DNA of 64,000 nucleotides, taken from NCBI GenBank assembly GCA_019054805.1, contig JAHQIY010000003.1:3348001-3412000 (forward strand). Reading direction: 5' to 3'. Position 1 is the first letter of the stretch. Every line of letters begins with the position of its first letter. Below are positions 1 to 10,955 of this stretch, in pieces. Source of the stretch: Brachionus manjavacas (Eukaryota > Rotifera > Eurotatoria > Ploima > Brachionidae). The translations under genes were made by a program, and so were the position numbers. A model generated the notes under the pieces. That model searched no databases. It was given only the letters and a program-made list of their open reading frames with translations, and was not told the DNA's origin.

Positions 1-1062
1 ATATAAAATAACTGCAGGTGTTCCTCAAGGCTCAGTAATTAGTCCTCTTTTATTTAGTATTTATATTAATGACATCCCAAAAAGAAACAAAACAAATAAT
101 GAATACTCTGTGCTTTTCGCAGATGATCTAGTTACATTCTTCATTTATAACAAGAAAGGGAACCTAGAAAATAAGATTAATAAATACACCAACGAACTAG
201 AACAATGGCTTATTAAATGGAAAATGAAGATATCAGTTGAAAAGTCGTGTTCAATAGTCTTTTCTAGGTACAAAAAAAAGGGTGATAATCTAAACTTAAA
301 AATCTATGGTAACAGAATAGTGAGCCAAAAAGAAATCAAGTTTCTTGGTATTAAATTTGATTCTAGGTTAAACTTTAATATACTAGTAGACGAAATTAAA
401 GAATGCTGCAACAAAAGGCTAAATATTATTGAGAAATTGTCAAACAAAAAATGGGGTCTCAATCAAAACACACTAGGAAATTTATATAAATCTTTAGTCG
501 GAACGATTTTAGACCATTCTTTTCCTTGCTTGAATTCATTTTCAGTAAATAATATCAAAAAACTACAAGCAATTCAGAATACAGCAGTAAGATCTATCCT
601 TAAGTTAAAATATGATACTCCCTCCAACATCGTGCAACATGAAGCTTTTAATAAACTAAAATTACTAACAGTCTCAAATCGTCTTTTTGAGTTGAATGAG
701 AAATATGTTGGGACAGGACTGAGTCATTTTATTCCATTGGTTGAAAGACTGGTGAAGGAATACAAAGAAGGTTTCGAATCAAGATATTATTGAATACCCA
801 ACTCCATTGTGTAATTGCTACCTTACTATTTCTTCTTTTTTTCCTGAAACTTGAACTATTTAAACATGTGCCACATGTAACAATCTTTTCCAATTTATGT
901 CTTTTCAACTTTCATTTTTTTAGCTTATTTACTCTATTTTGAATCATTTTTTTATCTAATTTTATTAACTTTAACTTTATTTTTATTTAATTTTTTTTGT
1001 TTTATTTTTAACTTATTCTGAAGGAGCTTTAGTTCGGTACAGAAAACAAAAAAATAAATAAT
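1..1062 (+). mobile_element. LINE family A copy, 5'-truncated (C-terminal half of reverse transcriptase plus 3' end)
   Basis: The window opens inside a non-LTR retrotransposon of Jockey/CR1 type. Translation begins in the RT motif TAGVPQGSVISPLLFSIYIN, followed by the catalytic FADD box (near 115-125), the maturase-like thumb and the conserved tail ending GFESRY, with the reading frame open to a stop near 791. It lacks endonuclease and ORF1. The 3' UTR ends with the family signature TCTGAAGGAGC...GGTACAGA (about 1018-1045) and an A-rich AAATAAAT tail. The same family recurs at 5.6-7.2, 15.8-17.7, 55.1-55.9 and 60.8-63.8 kb. The frame is open through this part, so the copy is fairly young. Clade assignment (Jockey versus CR1) is from RT motifs only. 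Confidence 0.9.
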
Positions 1063-2130
1063 TAAATTTTTATTGTGACTACTAAAATTTTCTTAAGATC
1101 TCTTTTTTTGACTTAAAAAATTTAAATTCCCACTATTTTAAAAGGTTTTAGGAAAAATTTAATTTATTACTGTTTGTTTTTGATCCAACCTTCGGCAAAT
1201 TATTTTAATATCAAAGTTTTTCTTTTAGAAAAAAAAATTTAGAACTTACATTATTAGGTAAATATAGTTAACTTTATTTGATAAATTTATAAACCATGCT
1301 GTAAAATGTAATATATTTTTTAAAAATTATGGTGACTCTTCAATTTATTTAAAAAATTGCACCCATTCTAAATTTTTTAATCTTTGAATGATACAATTGA
1401 ATGATACATTCAAAAAAGTTTTAAAATAACTGATATTTAAAACTAATAAATTTTAAAATATAATTATCCTAAATTTTGAGACTAAATGATAATAATGTTT
1501 GAAGAAGAAGAATGTCGTGGAGAACTGGTTGGCTTTTGGTAATTTGGTTCGATGTTGAGAGGGAAGGAGACTTCGGGTCCGATGCCCCAGTTGGCTCAGG
1601 TGATAGCGTGTTCTATCTTTAGAGCACAGTCACTTCCCCAGCTCTGCTTTTTTGAGTTCCTTCTTGTTCTTCCGTTGACTTCATACCTTTAAGACCTAAG
1701 ACTTTAATTCTAAAATAAGAAAAATTATCAAACCAAAAAATTAGCAAAAAGCCAAAGTATTTAATCTTAAAAATAAAAACATTTTTTCCATTATCTTTAG
1801 CCTTTTTCTCTCTTTTACCATTCTCTGTTTTTAAAAAAATTAAATCACCGAGCATTAATAATGAATGAGAGAGATGAGGTTAAACGAATGAAGTACAATT
1901 TTGAAGCCTTCACTTATCTCATTGTCAGAAATGCAATTAAGGTTTTGGTACCGCTATTTTTAATTTTAAAAAAAACGCTATTGTAACAAAAACTTATCTT
2001 AATTAAAACTGGGTGCAGCCAGTCGGAGCCCGTGGCGAAGCCATGGTTTAACATTTGCGGTAAGCAGAAGATTACTGTGTTTTTAATAACTTATCTTAAA
2101 ATTTTAAAAGACAGTAATCTTGAGGCTTAA
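1063..2130. other. Non-coding A+T-rich spacer with a higher-GC island
   Basis: No convincing gene. The stretch 1500-1690 is noticeably richer in G+C than its surroundings. Read on the minus strand it gives a peptide-like frame (around ANWGIGPEVSFPLNIEPNYQ) with one stop, but I do not recognise it. A second small GC-rich patch lies at 2008-2060. The rest is A+T-rich and featureless. Confidence 0.4.
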
Positions 2131-2385
2131 TTGGCTCAGTTTGCTAAGTCTAATCCAAATCCTATTAAGAAATATTTTAAAAGCAAGAGTAAAAATTTGC
2201 TCTCTGGTGCTATTCGGGAGATTAGAGATCTAGATAATAACATCATAAATGACTCAGGTCAGATTGCGGGTATTTTGAATAATATTTTCATTCAGTTTTT
2301 ACGAAAGATGATTATTCGAAACTTTTGCCTCTAGTTTGGAAGAAAGCGAATGTTGCACCTTTATATATATAAAAAAATGTTAAAT
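2131..2385 (+). pseudogene. LINE fragment (linker to N-terminal RT, CR1-like), internally deleted
   Basis: The frame without an ATG reads like the region just upstream of RT in CR1/L2-type LINEs (NPIKKYFKSKSKN..., then GQIAGILNNIF). It then shifts frame and jumps to PLVWKKANVAPLY, the RT motif normally 60-80 residues further on. So the piece has an internal deletion and a frameshift. It is too short to assign to the families seen elsewhere in the window. Confidence 0.55.
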
Positions 2386-2935
2386 TACATAAAATTAAGT
2401 TTTTTCACGTCAAGCTAAACAAAAATACTGACGGAAGAAAAATTCTAATTTATAGAACAAATACTTGATTTTTTTTAAAAATTTTTGGTTTAATAACAAT
2501 TTTTTTACAACTCAAAATTTTACGTCTTGATACATTTATTGAATAAATTTTTATAAAATAATGTTATAGACTTTAAAAAGAGGTAATTTTTTATAATAAA
2601 ATGAATTTTTCGGGATATCATTTTTTTTTTATCAAAGGATCATTTAAATTTTTCATAGGGTTAAATATTTTTCATAAAATAATCCATTTTTTTGTTGTTG
2701 AAACATGAACATTCTTTGCAGAATCTTCTATCACATAAATTGTTCCGGTTTCTGAAAGAACATAAGTCACACTTTGTCAAAACGAGCTCATCGGACAGCT
2801 GTTGAGGAAAACATTTATCCAGAAGATTTTTTTAAAATGTCAACTAATTTTCAATTATTTTCAAATGATTTTTCGGATGGAAAAAAATATGGCTACCTTT
2901 AACTTTCGCCACTAAATGGTTTTACAGACTAAAAC

Positions 2936-3720
2936 ATAATAATAATAATAATAATAATAAAGTTCCTATTTCTTCGAAGTCGAAGTTAGGGACGAGATTG
3001 CGGCTTTTTGTCTTCTGAGCATTGAAATTCACATGAGTAATCTTGTGAATGTCTTTGTGCTTGTAAAAGGTACTGCAAACGCTCAAGTTGTTGACCATAC
3101 ACAGTTCCAACAGCCTTTCACCATTGTTCCGCAGACCATGCTTTCCAATGATGCCCCCCATACCTCATAATCATTGCCGACCCTGGCGTTAAAATCACCA
3201 ATCAGGAACACCATGTCTCTTTTAGGTACCTTTTGTAAAACGGCTTGCAGCTGTCCATAAAAGCTCTCCTTTTGCTCTAATGTTGCCTCTTCTGTTGGTG
3301 CGTAGCAACTTACAATCGTTGTTGCAACATTCCGCGAGCTAAATTTGACCCAGATAATGCGCTCATTCACTGCGCCCCATTCTGTCAAAGCTCCTTTGTG
3401 GCGCCGTCGCACTGCAACTGCAACACCACCGTATGCCTCCTCTGACTCCTCAACTCCAGAATAGAAGACCTCGTAGTCTCTTATTCCCCGTCTATCACTG
3501 CCTTTCCTTCCGCTTCCTCTGCAGGCTGTCACCAGTCGGCATCATTCGCGATGAATTCCTTGCTTTCCGACCTGTTTGGCCTCTCAAATCTCTCGTTTTC
3601 ATAGCAAATTTGCTTGCGTTATTAGGTTGCTAGCCCAAAGCGCGATGCACTGGCAGTACCGATTGGCAAGCGACTCGATAGCGACTCTGATCTCCTGCGT
3701 CGGCCAGACAGCGAAGCTGC
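2936..3720 (-). mobile_element. RTE-type LINE endonuclease fragment with (TTA)n tail
   Basis: On the minus strand an apurinic-type endonuclease domain is readable: VNERIIWVKFSSRNVATTIV, then SCYAPTEEA, then the GDFNARVG motif, followed after a frameshift by the LLELC..NNLSVCSTFYKHKDIHK segment. This block is typical of RTE-clade LINEs often annotated 'craniofacial development protein 2-like'. The coding frame then runs into RNLVPNFDFEEIG and a run of TTA triplets (2936-2961), which looks like the 3' terminus. The whole RT domain is therefore deleted. Base composition is far richer in G+C than the surroundings, which fits a recent arrival. It is a dead copy. Confidence 0.8.
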
Positions 3721-4438
3721 AAAATGCAGAATTTTTCTGATTTTTTTAGAAGATACAATTATATTGGGCTAAAATTTTTTCAAATAAATAAATGAATGAT
3801 AATTAAAAGCAAAAATTAAGTGGAAAATTTTTTTGATAAAGATTCATCACCCATTCAATGAAGATAATTACTACGATAATATAAAAAAGTTACAATAAAA
3901 ATAAAAATGGCTATGAAAAATATCAATTTTTCCTTTAACAATTATTTTAATTGTATTGATTTTTTGGTTTTAAAATTTTACTTTATGATCAACTTATAAA
4001 TCTACCGACTAAAGAACAAGATCAACAAAATCCATTTAAAGTTAAAGTGATGGAACAAAGAAAAGAAAGTTTGACTAAATCTTCTGAGGAACTGAAAAAG
4101 CGATATGATTTTTCCTCAACCCGAAGAATCATTTACCTTTATGAGAAATGATTTCAATTTTAAAAAATGAAGAAATAACTAAAAGAAATTAATTTAAAAA
4201 TGTTTACAAAAAGCTAAAAATAATTAATTTGAAAAGGATTCACAAAATTTAAGTTTTTCTTATTTAACAGCTAACTTTTGTCTAAACTTTATGATTTTAA
4301 AAATGTTTATAAAAATCAAGAGGTTTCGATTGATGTAAGGGTAAAAATGAAATCCTTTATTATTTAATCAAGAAAATTGTTTGCTTAAACCATACTATTT
4401 AATTTCAAAGAAGGAATTTTAAAATTTAATGAAAAAAA
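3721..4438 (+). other. Upstream region of the EB/lectin gene; short unassigned frame
   Basis: A+T-rich. One open stretch (about 3976-4150) encodes a hydrophilic peptide (KEQDQQNPFKVKVMEQRKES and on to SSEELKKRYDF) that I do not recognise. It has no good start, so I do not call a gene. No TATA box stands out directly before the ATG at 4439. Confidence 0.3.
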
Positions 4439-7400
4439 ATGGAAAAACCAATACAATCAAATAGAAGATGGTTCCAAATTGAGCCTGAAGTTTTGGAAAT
4501 ACCACTGGCTCTACCTATTTATAACAATTTTGAAAGCTATCAAAAAAATATCAGGCAGTCAAAGGTAATAGGACCGAAAAAAGTTTCACCCAAGCCAAAT
4601 GAATCAGAAAAAAGTAAATTGAATTATGCCACAGAAAAGAAAGAGCCGTTCTTTAAGAAAAATCAAAACAAAATAACTGTATTTTTGTTTTCTTGCTTTT
4701 TTGCTTGGATAATAATTTTGACTATAATGATTGTAATTTTTGGTGCATTTCATTTCGTTCCGAATTCAATTCACCTTTTCTTAACAAATACAGTGTCTAA
4801 TGATAATTTATGTCTTCGAACAGCTAATGGTGAAATGTTTTGGAACGGAAAAGAATGTGAATCAGCATTTGACTTTGGAAGCATATGTAGTAACCATAGA
4901 CAATGTCAAATTATCACTCAAAACGCATTTTGTCTTGACAATACTTGTAAATGCAAAGATGAAACAAGGTAATAATAATACTTTATATAGATATAATAAT
5001 TTTTTCAAGTTTTGATTTGTTAAAATAAAGTTGAATATTTTTTCGCGATCAATAAATTATATTCAAGATTATATATCATTAATTCATTAGTAATGAATAA
5101 AAGTAATATGAGATGCTTGAGGAGATGACTTGCGCCATCTATGGTAGTTGCATTTCGATAATTTAATAAAGATATTATGTCCATCAAATTGGCAAAAAAA
5201 ATTATTTTTTAAGTGTAGATTATAAATGCAAAAAAAAATTAAAATTGAGCCTCTAGTTGCTTAAGGCTTCACAAAATTTAAGTTTAAAATTTGGACTTAA
5301 ATTTATAGTCCAAAGTTTTGAGTCTTTTTTTTTTGGTATTAAACTGCAGTGCGTCTATTTCTTGTTAATATAATGTAATCATTTGAAAATTAGTTCAAAA
5401 TTTATACATTTTTTAAAAGAATCTAATAATTAAAAAGAGATTTAGCTGAATCTCAATTCGAAAATTTGCGACTCTGATGAGGAATTTTTGTAGCTCTTCT
5501 CTGAAGTTTTTCCAGAGTCCACGCAGAGAATCCAAACTCAAATAATACTTAATTTAAATTAATTTTTTTTTCTTTTTATTTGTAACGAGCTAATGCTCCT
5601 TCAGAATAAAAAATATAAGAAAAAAAAAAGATAAGCTAAAAGAAGCTAGAGGTTAGACATGTTTAAATATTTGATAGTTCAGGAAACAAAGAAGATTTTT
5701 TTTAGAAATTACACAATGAAATTGAATATTCAATATATCTTTATTCAAAACCTTCCCTATATTCTTCCACCAGTCCTATATTCTTCAAGACCAATATAAC
5801 AAAATGACTCAAACTTACCCTGACTTATTTCTCGCTTAACTCAAAGAGTCCATTGTAAACAGCGCTCTTTTAATTCATCCACCATTGGACTAATTGAAGT
5901 TTTAAGTATAATGTGATTCCTAAGAATTTGACTTTTTCCTCATTATTAAAATTGTGAAGATATGGAAGCACGGCTTTATAATTGCGAGTAACGAGGCGTT
6001 AACTTTCAGCTTTAATGTTATGTTTTATTTGCAAGTTTATTATAATTTATTAGTTTCGAAAAAGTAAAAAATAACATTTAATTTATCAATTAATGTGTAT
6101 AGTCTATTGACGATTTACGTCCAGAATTTTTTTAATAACTATTCAGTATTTGTTTTTTTTTCACGTATGTCTATGCTTAATATGCTCGTCACGCACCGCT
6201 CGTTCCTCGCAAATAATTAATTTTAAGGTAAAGATTGATTTGAATTTTTATTTTTTTTCTCAAAGATCATGTAAAAAGACTTTTCAATAGAATTTATCAT
6301 TTTCCATTTGAAAAGCCATATTTCAACTTCTTTTAGATTCTTATTAATCACTTTTTCAAGATTTCCTATCTTTTTAAAAGTAAAAAAGGAGCCAAATCAT
6401 CTGCAAAAAGAAGTAAATATTGACTGTTTGTTTTATTTCTTTTTGGTTTGTCATTTATAAAAATGTTAAAAAGAAGTGGACTCCTAATTACTGACCCTTG
6501 TGAAATTCCTGCTTTAATAGGGTATTGATCAGTTAGGTGACCATTTACATTTACTTTAAAAGATCTTAAATGCAGAAACGACCTTATCCAATAAATAAGA
6601 TAAGGAGATAGATTAATTCTAATTAGCTTGTAAATTAGTCCATCGTGCCAAACTCTATCAAAAGCTTTAGAAATGTCAAAATAAAGACAACAGACTTTTT
6701 TCTTTCTACTAAAAGACTCTAAAACTTTTTGAATAAGAAAATAAAGATTATCTGCATCGCGTCTATTTTTTCTAAATCCTCATTGCTCTTGAATCAGTAA
6801 TTTATTGTTCTCAAGAAAATTATATTTTCTGGTGTAAATAATACGTCCAAGTTATTTGCCAAGACATCTTGTCATACTAATTGGACCATAGTTACTAGGG
6901 TCTTGAGTCGGGGAAGATTTCTTAGGGATCATGGTAATACTTGCTATTTTTCAAGATTTTGGGACTTGGCTTTGTTCCAAACTCATGTTAAAGAGTTAAC
7001 TTATTTCAAATAAGTCTCTATTGGTAGATTTTTTAACATTTGGTTGTGGAAAGATTTTTCCTTTATCTATATCCGTATTAAATTCTTTACCATCTTTAAA
7101 AAGTGATGGGATTTGTCTTGAAGATTTCTTTGATCTGAACTTATCTATTTTCCTCCAAATAGACAATAATTAGTATTTATAATACAGTAATTTTTATTTC
7201 CCTTGAACAATTATATGTCTTGAGCTAAATTTAGCTCACTTCATTTCTGCCGGACATTCAAGTTTTTTTTTCAGTTAATTAATAGAAAAAAAATTTATAA
7301 AATAAATTTTTTATTTGACACTTTCTTTCTATATTTATAATTAAAAAAAAATTTTCTTCAAAATTTATTTTAAAAAAATGAAAAAATGTCTAATTTTTTT

Positions 7401-9355
7401 GAACGAGCCTCATTACATTCAGACTTAGCCGTGAGTTATCATAATTTATTGTTAAAATAAAAAGTAATTCATTAAAAAATGATTGAATTTATTTTTTTTC
7501 AATTTTCAAGAGAATATTTTAATGGTATCAAATGTGTTGCAAAGAAAAACTATTTGGAGTCATGCACGGAACCACAACAATGTCTGGATTCGGAATCAAC
7601 TTATTGCAATTCTACCCACTGTGTCTGTCAGGAAACAGAATATTTTTCAATAAACAAATGTGTGTCTCGCCTGGGAGAATTAGAAAAATGCTTTTTCACC
7701 GAAATGTGTCTAAAAGACATGGTCTGCAATGGCACTAATTGTATGTGTCTAGGAAATAAGTACTATGATAATACAACTAATCAATGTACTGATCAAAAAA
7801 TAGTTAATAATTATTGTGACAAAAATTTGGAGTGTAGATCTGATTTGGGTCTTGTGTGCACTGGTAATCGTTGCATTTGTGGCTCATCATCACATACATG
7901 GTCAAACACAAATCAAAAATGTTTATTGACTTATTCAGAGGGATCTTGTCTGACAGGTGATGCATGTAACCCGGATCAAAATCTTAAATGCATTAACGAT
8001 GATTGCAATTGCCCTATCGCATCAGTTGATGGTATATGTGACTGCAGTAGAGTTGAAGGTTCTGAAGAATTCTGGGACGGATCATTTTGTTCTTCGGCTA
8101 AAAATTACACAGACCATTGTTCAAATGAATTCGAATGTCAGACTAAGACACAAAATACACTCTGTATAGCTGGTTCATGTATTTGCTCTAATTATTCAGT
8201 GTAATTTTAGTCTTTATTTTTTCTTTTGGCAATAAAATATTTTTTTTAACAAGAGAATTTTGGAATGGAAATAAATGTCAGGGTAAAAAAAGACATTTGG
8301 AAACTTGTAATCAAAAGTCCGAATGTCTAGATTCAGATGCTACTGACTGCATAAATTATATTTGTTCATGTCCACCCGGTCAATATTATCATGAAGGATT
8401 TAAAAAATGTGTAGCCCGCCTGGGAGAATTTGAAGCTTGTGACAATGATACAATGTGTTTAGAAGCAATGACTTGTCATTCAATGAACAAGTCTTGCCTT
8501 TGCAATTCTGATCAGTATTTTGAAAATATTACTTCAGAATGCAGAGTAAAAAAATCAATTAATTCAATTTGTGACAATGATTGGCAATGCTCAAGTCTAA
8601 AGGGTTTGACATGTCAAAATAATAGATGCATGTGTACTTTAAATACACATACTTGGGATACATCAAATCAAGAATGTAGATTAACATATTCCACATTATC
8701 ATGCAGTTCAGATGATGACTGCAACACTTCTGAAAATCTAGTTTGTACTGATTTCACAGAAAGATGCAGCTGTCCATCAAATCAAACATTGAAAATTTGT
8801 GATTGTTCAAATTCTAATGACAAATATTGGAATGAGTCGTCTTGTGTCGATGGAAAATCTTATGGTTTACCTTGTAATTTTTCTTATGAATGTAAAGTTA
8901 AACAAGAAAAATTGACTTGTCGAAATAATATTTGTCAGTGTGAAGAAAATGAAAAGTTCGAAAATAATGAATGCATTGAAAAGTGTCCGATTGGAACTTT
9001 AATTTTTGATAATCAATGTTTTTATTTTTCGAATATAGCGGAAAAACAAAGTGATGCCAAGTCTGATTGCGATAGTCTAAAATTAAATGGTCATGAAAAC
9101 TGGAAAATAGCTATAGTCAAAGATTCTTCTACCAATAATTTTTTAAAAGAATATTTTCAAAGTATAGGAAATACAGAGGTTTATTGGTTAGATGAAATAG
9201 ATAATGGCGAATGGAAAGAAAATAAAATTAATACTGATTTTTCATTTTGTCCGTTAAGTAATACTAGAAAAGCGACACATTATTTTGTTGATTGCTTCGA
9301 TAACAGCATCCATAAAGATGATGATCATAAATATATATGCCGCAAAACTTTTTAA
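4439..9355 (+). CDS. Type II membrane protein with EB-like cysteine modules and a C-type-lectin-like domain (3 exons)
   Basis: Exons 4439-4968, 7511-8198 and 8254-9355. Exon 1 encodes a ~78-residue basic cytoplasmic N-terminus, one strong transmembrane segment (about residues 80-104) and the first extracellular Cys module. The exon 1/2 junction (ACAAG|GTAATA ... TTTCAAG|AGAATA) joins in frame to ...DETREYFNGIKC. Exons 2 and 3 each hold several CxxxxxC...CxC modules of EB type and align with one another along their whole length, so they are tandem duplicates. Exon 3 continues into a C-type-lectin-like domain (CPIGTLIFDNQCFYF ... YICRKTF) without an obvious EPN/QPD or WND sugar site. The exon 2/3 join is a problem. 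The only nearby donor (GTGTAA at 8199) leaves exon 2 in phase 0, while exon 3 needs phase 2. Read-through instead stops at 8204, giving a ~407-aa protein without the lectin domain. It is probably a cell-surface recognition or adhesion protein; the ligand is unknown. Confidence 0.7.
5576..7165 (-). mobile_element. LINE family A copy, decayed, interrupted by a MITE
   Basis: Read on the minus strand from the right, this shows the linker (WNKLF-like region near 7000), RT with the KAFDRVWHDGLIYKL block (about 6620-6680), the PQGS-equivalent region (about 6480-6510), the FADD-equivalent (about 6390-6410), the thumb (NNEEKVKFL near 5930) and the 3' UTR. It ends in the 3' signature (5584-5612, read as CTGAAGGAGCATTAGCTCG). 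Many stops and indels make it non-functional. It lies antisense in the first intron of the EB/lectin gene. It is clearly more decayed than the copies at 1 and 15.8 kb. Confidence 0.8.
5982..6212. mobile_element. 231-bp MITE with terminal inverted repeats inside a LINE
   Basis: The ends TTGCGAGTAACGAGGCG and (reverse complement of the right end) TTGCGAGGAACGAGCG form imperfect ~16-bp inverted repeats. ATAA flanks both sides (5978-5981 and 6213-6216) as a likely 4-bp target duplication. LINE sequence resumes on either side (NNEEKVKFL to the left; the CTATTGAAAAGTC equivalent to the right), so it landed in an existing LINE. There is no coding capacity. Superfamily not assigned. Confidence 0.7.
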
Positions 9356-10955
9356 ACAAAATTTTTAGTTTATTTGAATGTTAAAGGGCCAGTTTATAAA
9401 AAAATTTAAAAAGTTAAAAATAAAATTTTTATTAAAAATGTGCAGACTTTTTGCTATCCTATCAAAAGAGATTAAAAATAAATTTAAGAAATTAAGTTAA
9501 AAAAAAAAAACAAACTGAATGATTAGGTTTGTCAGATCAATAAGTAATTGCGCATTTTTAGAAAAAATTTAAGCGAAGTCTCTCATGTTTTGTACAAAAT
9601 AAGCATGTCCAACCAAAAATTTAAAGCTAAATTGTAAAATAAAGTGTTTTTTAAAAACTGTCAGCCATTTTTCGCTCAGTCAGATGCATCTTAACACGAA
9701 ATTGGCTCTTTAATTGAACAATGCAGACCTGATAAAAAAAATAAATTCATGTCAATAATGTTTGCAAATATTTGTCCTATCGCATAAGGCCAAAATAAGC
9801 ATGTCTTTAAATGAGTGTAAAGAGTTCCATGTTTATTTGATGAATAATATTAAAATTAATTTAAATAAAAAAAAGAGGAAAAGATTACAATTAAATGTCT
9901 ATTGTAAAATTGATTAGTTTAGGAAAGATTATTTTCCTCGAGGTATAACATCACATGTAAAAAGTTATGCGTGACCATAAATTTTTCTCAAATTTTTGGC
10001 TTCCGACCATACAATGGACTTCGAAACGTTGACGAGTTTTGATCCGAGTACAGGTACAATACTCGAACTCTAGCTCGTACTCGTTGTTCAAATTATTTTA
10101 AGCTTCGGAAAAATATTTAATATCAAAGTTTTTTTTGAAAAAAAAATTTAGAACTTTGAAAATAGATTAGTGATGTTGGTTTTGCTTGGTTTTGTGGTCA
10201 ACCAAAAATCAGGTTAGCCAAAATTTTACGGTTATTGATTTAAACTTTAGTTATTCATATTAAATCCAGTCGGAAACATCTGGTAATTTTTCTTTTAGAC
10301 GGTTTAGTCTAAAAGTTGTTTTTTATTGTAACTCAAATTAAAGAGATTGAAATTTGAGTCTAGGAAAGCCTCCTCGTAAGCTTAAAAAATCTGTACTGAG
10401 TTATTTTTAGTCAAAGCGAATTGACTTGTTTAGTCTTCTACATATTATTGTCGGAATTTTCCTCCTTGTCAAAAAAAATTAAAAAATTTATTTGAGTAAA
10501 ACAACAAAGCTACTAAATCTGAACAATGCTTTCAAACATGCTTCAAAATTCTGAAATAAAATTGATAACAAAAATTTGCTCAATTTAATTTTAATTTTGT
10601 TTATTTATATGGAATCCTTTTATTTTCTTTAATTTATCAAATTTAATTGCTAATAATTTTTTTTTTAAATTTTCTCTTTAATAAAATGAATCGTAAACCA
10701 AATCAGATAACAAGGCAAAAAAATGAACAGGACATTATCAGCTCCATCTTGTTCAAGAACAATTCTTGATTCGTATTCACGTGCAAGTGAACATAGCAAA
10801 ATTTAGCAATTTCCTTAGCAAATTCTGATACAGCAAATGAAAAAAAGAAAATTAGGAGAAGAAAATTTAATCATAACTGATACGATTCTTCTCTTTTTCA
10901 TTATTTTAGCTTATTTTCCATTTAGTATTCTTACAAACAAATATTTCATAAAGTT
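9356..10955. other. Intergenic A+T-rich spacer
   Basis: No gene recognised. It holds the likely 3' UTR of the EB/lectin gene (AATAAA-like hexamers near 9417-9425). A short run rich in ACTCG-like units lies at about 10030-10085. The sequence leading into the hAT remnant (10680-10955) may contain its degraded N-terminal BED-finger region, but I cannot read one. Confidence 0.4.

Larger units (their letters stand above)
4969..7510 (+). other. Intron 1 of the EB/lectin gene, carrying nested transposons
   Basis: About 2.5 kb. The left part (4969-5570) is A+T-rich with nothing recognisable. From about 5576 to 7165 lies an antisense LINE A copy with a MITE inside. The splice acceptor is a T-rich tract ending TTTTCAAG at 7510. 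Confidence 0.65.

Noticed and set aside
2008-2060. GC-rich patch considered as a tRNA or SINE head
   Set aside because: No A/B boxes and no cloverleaf could be drawn.
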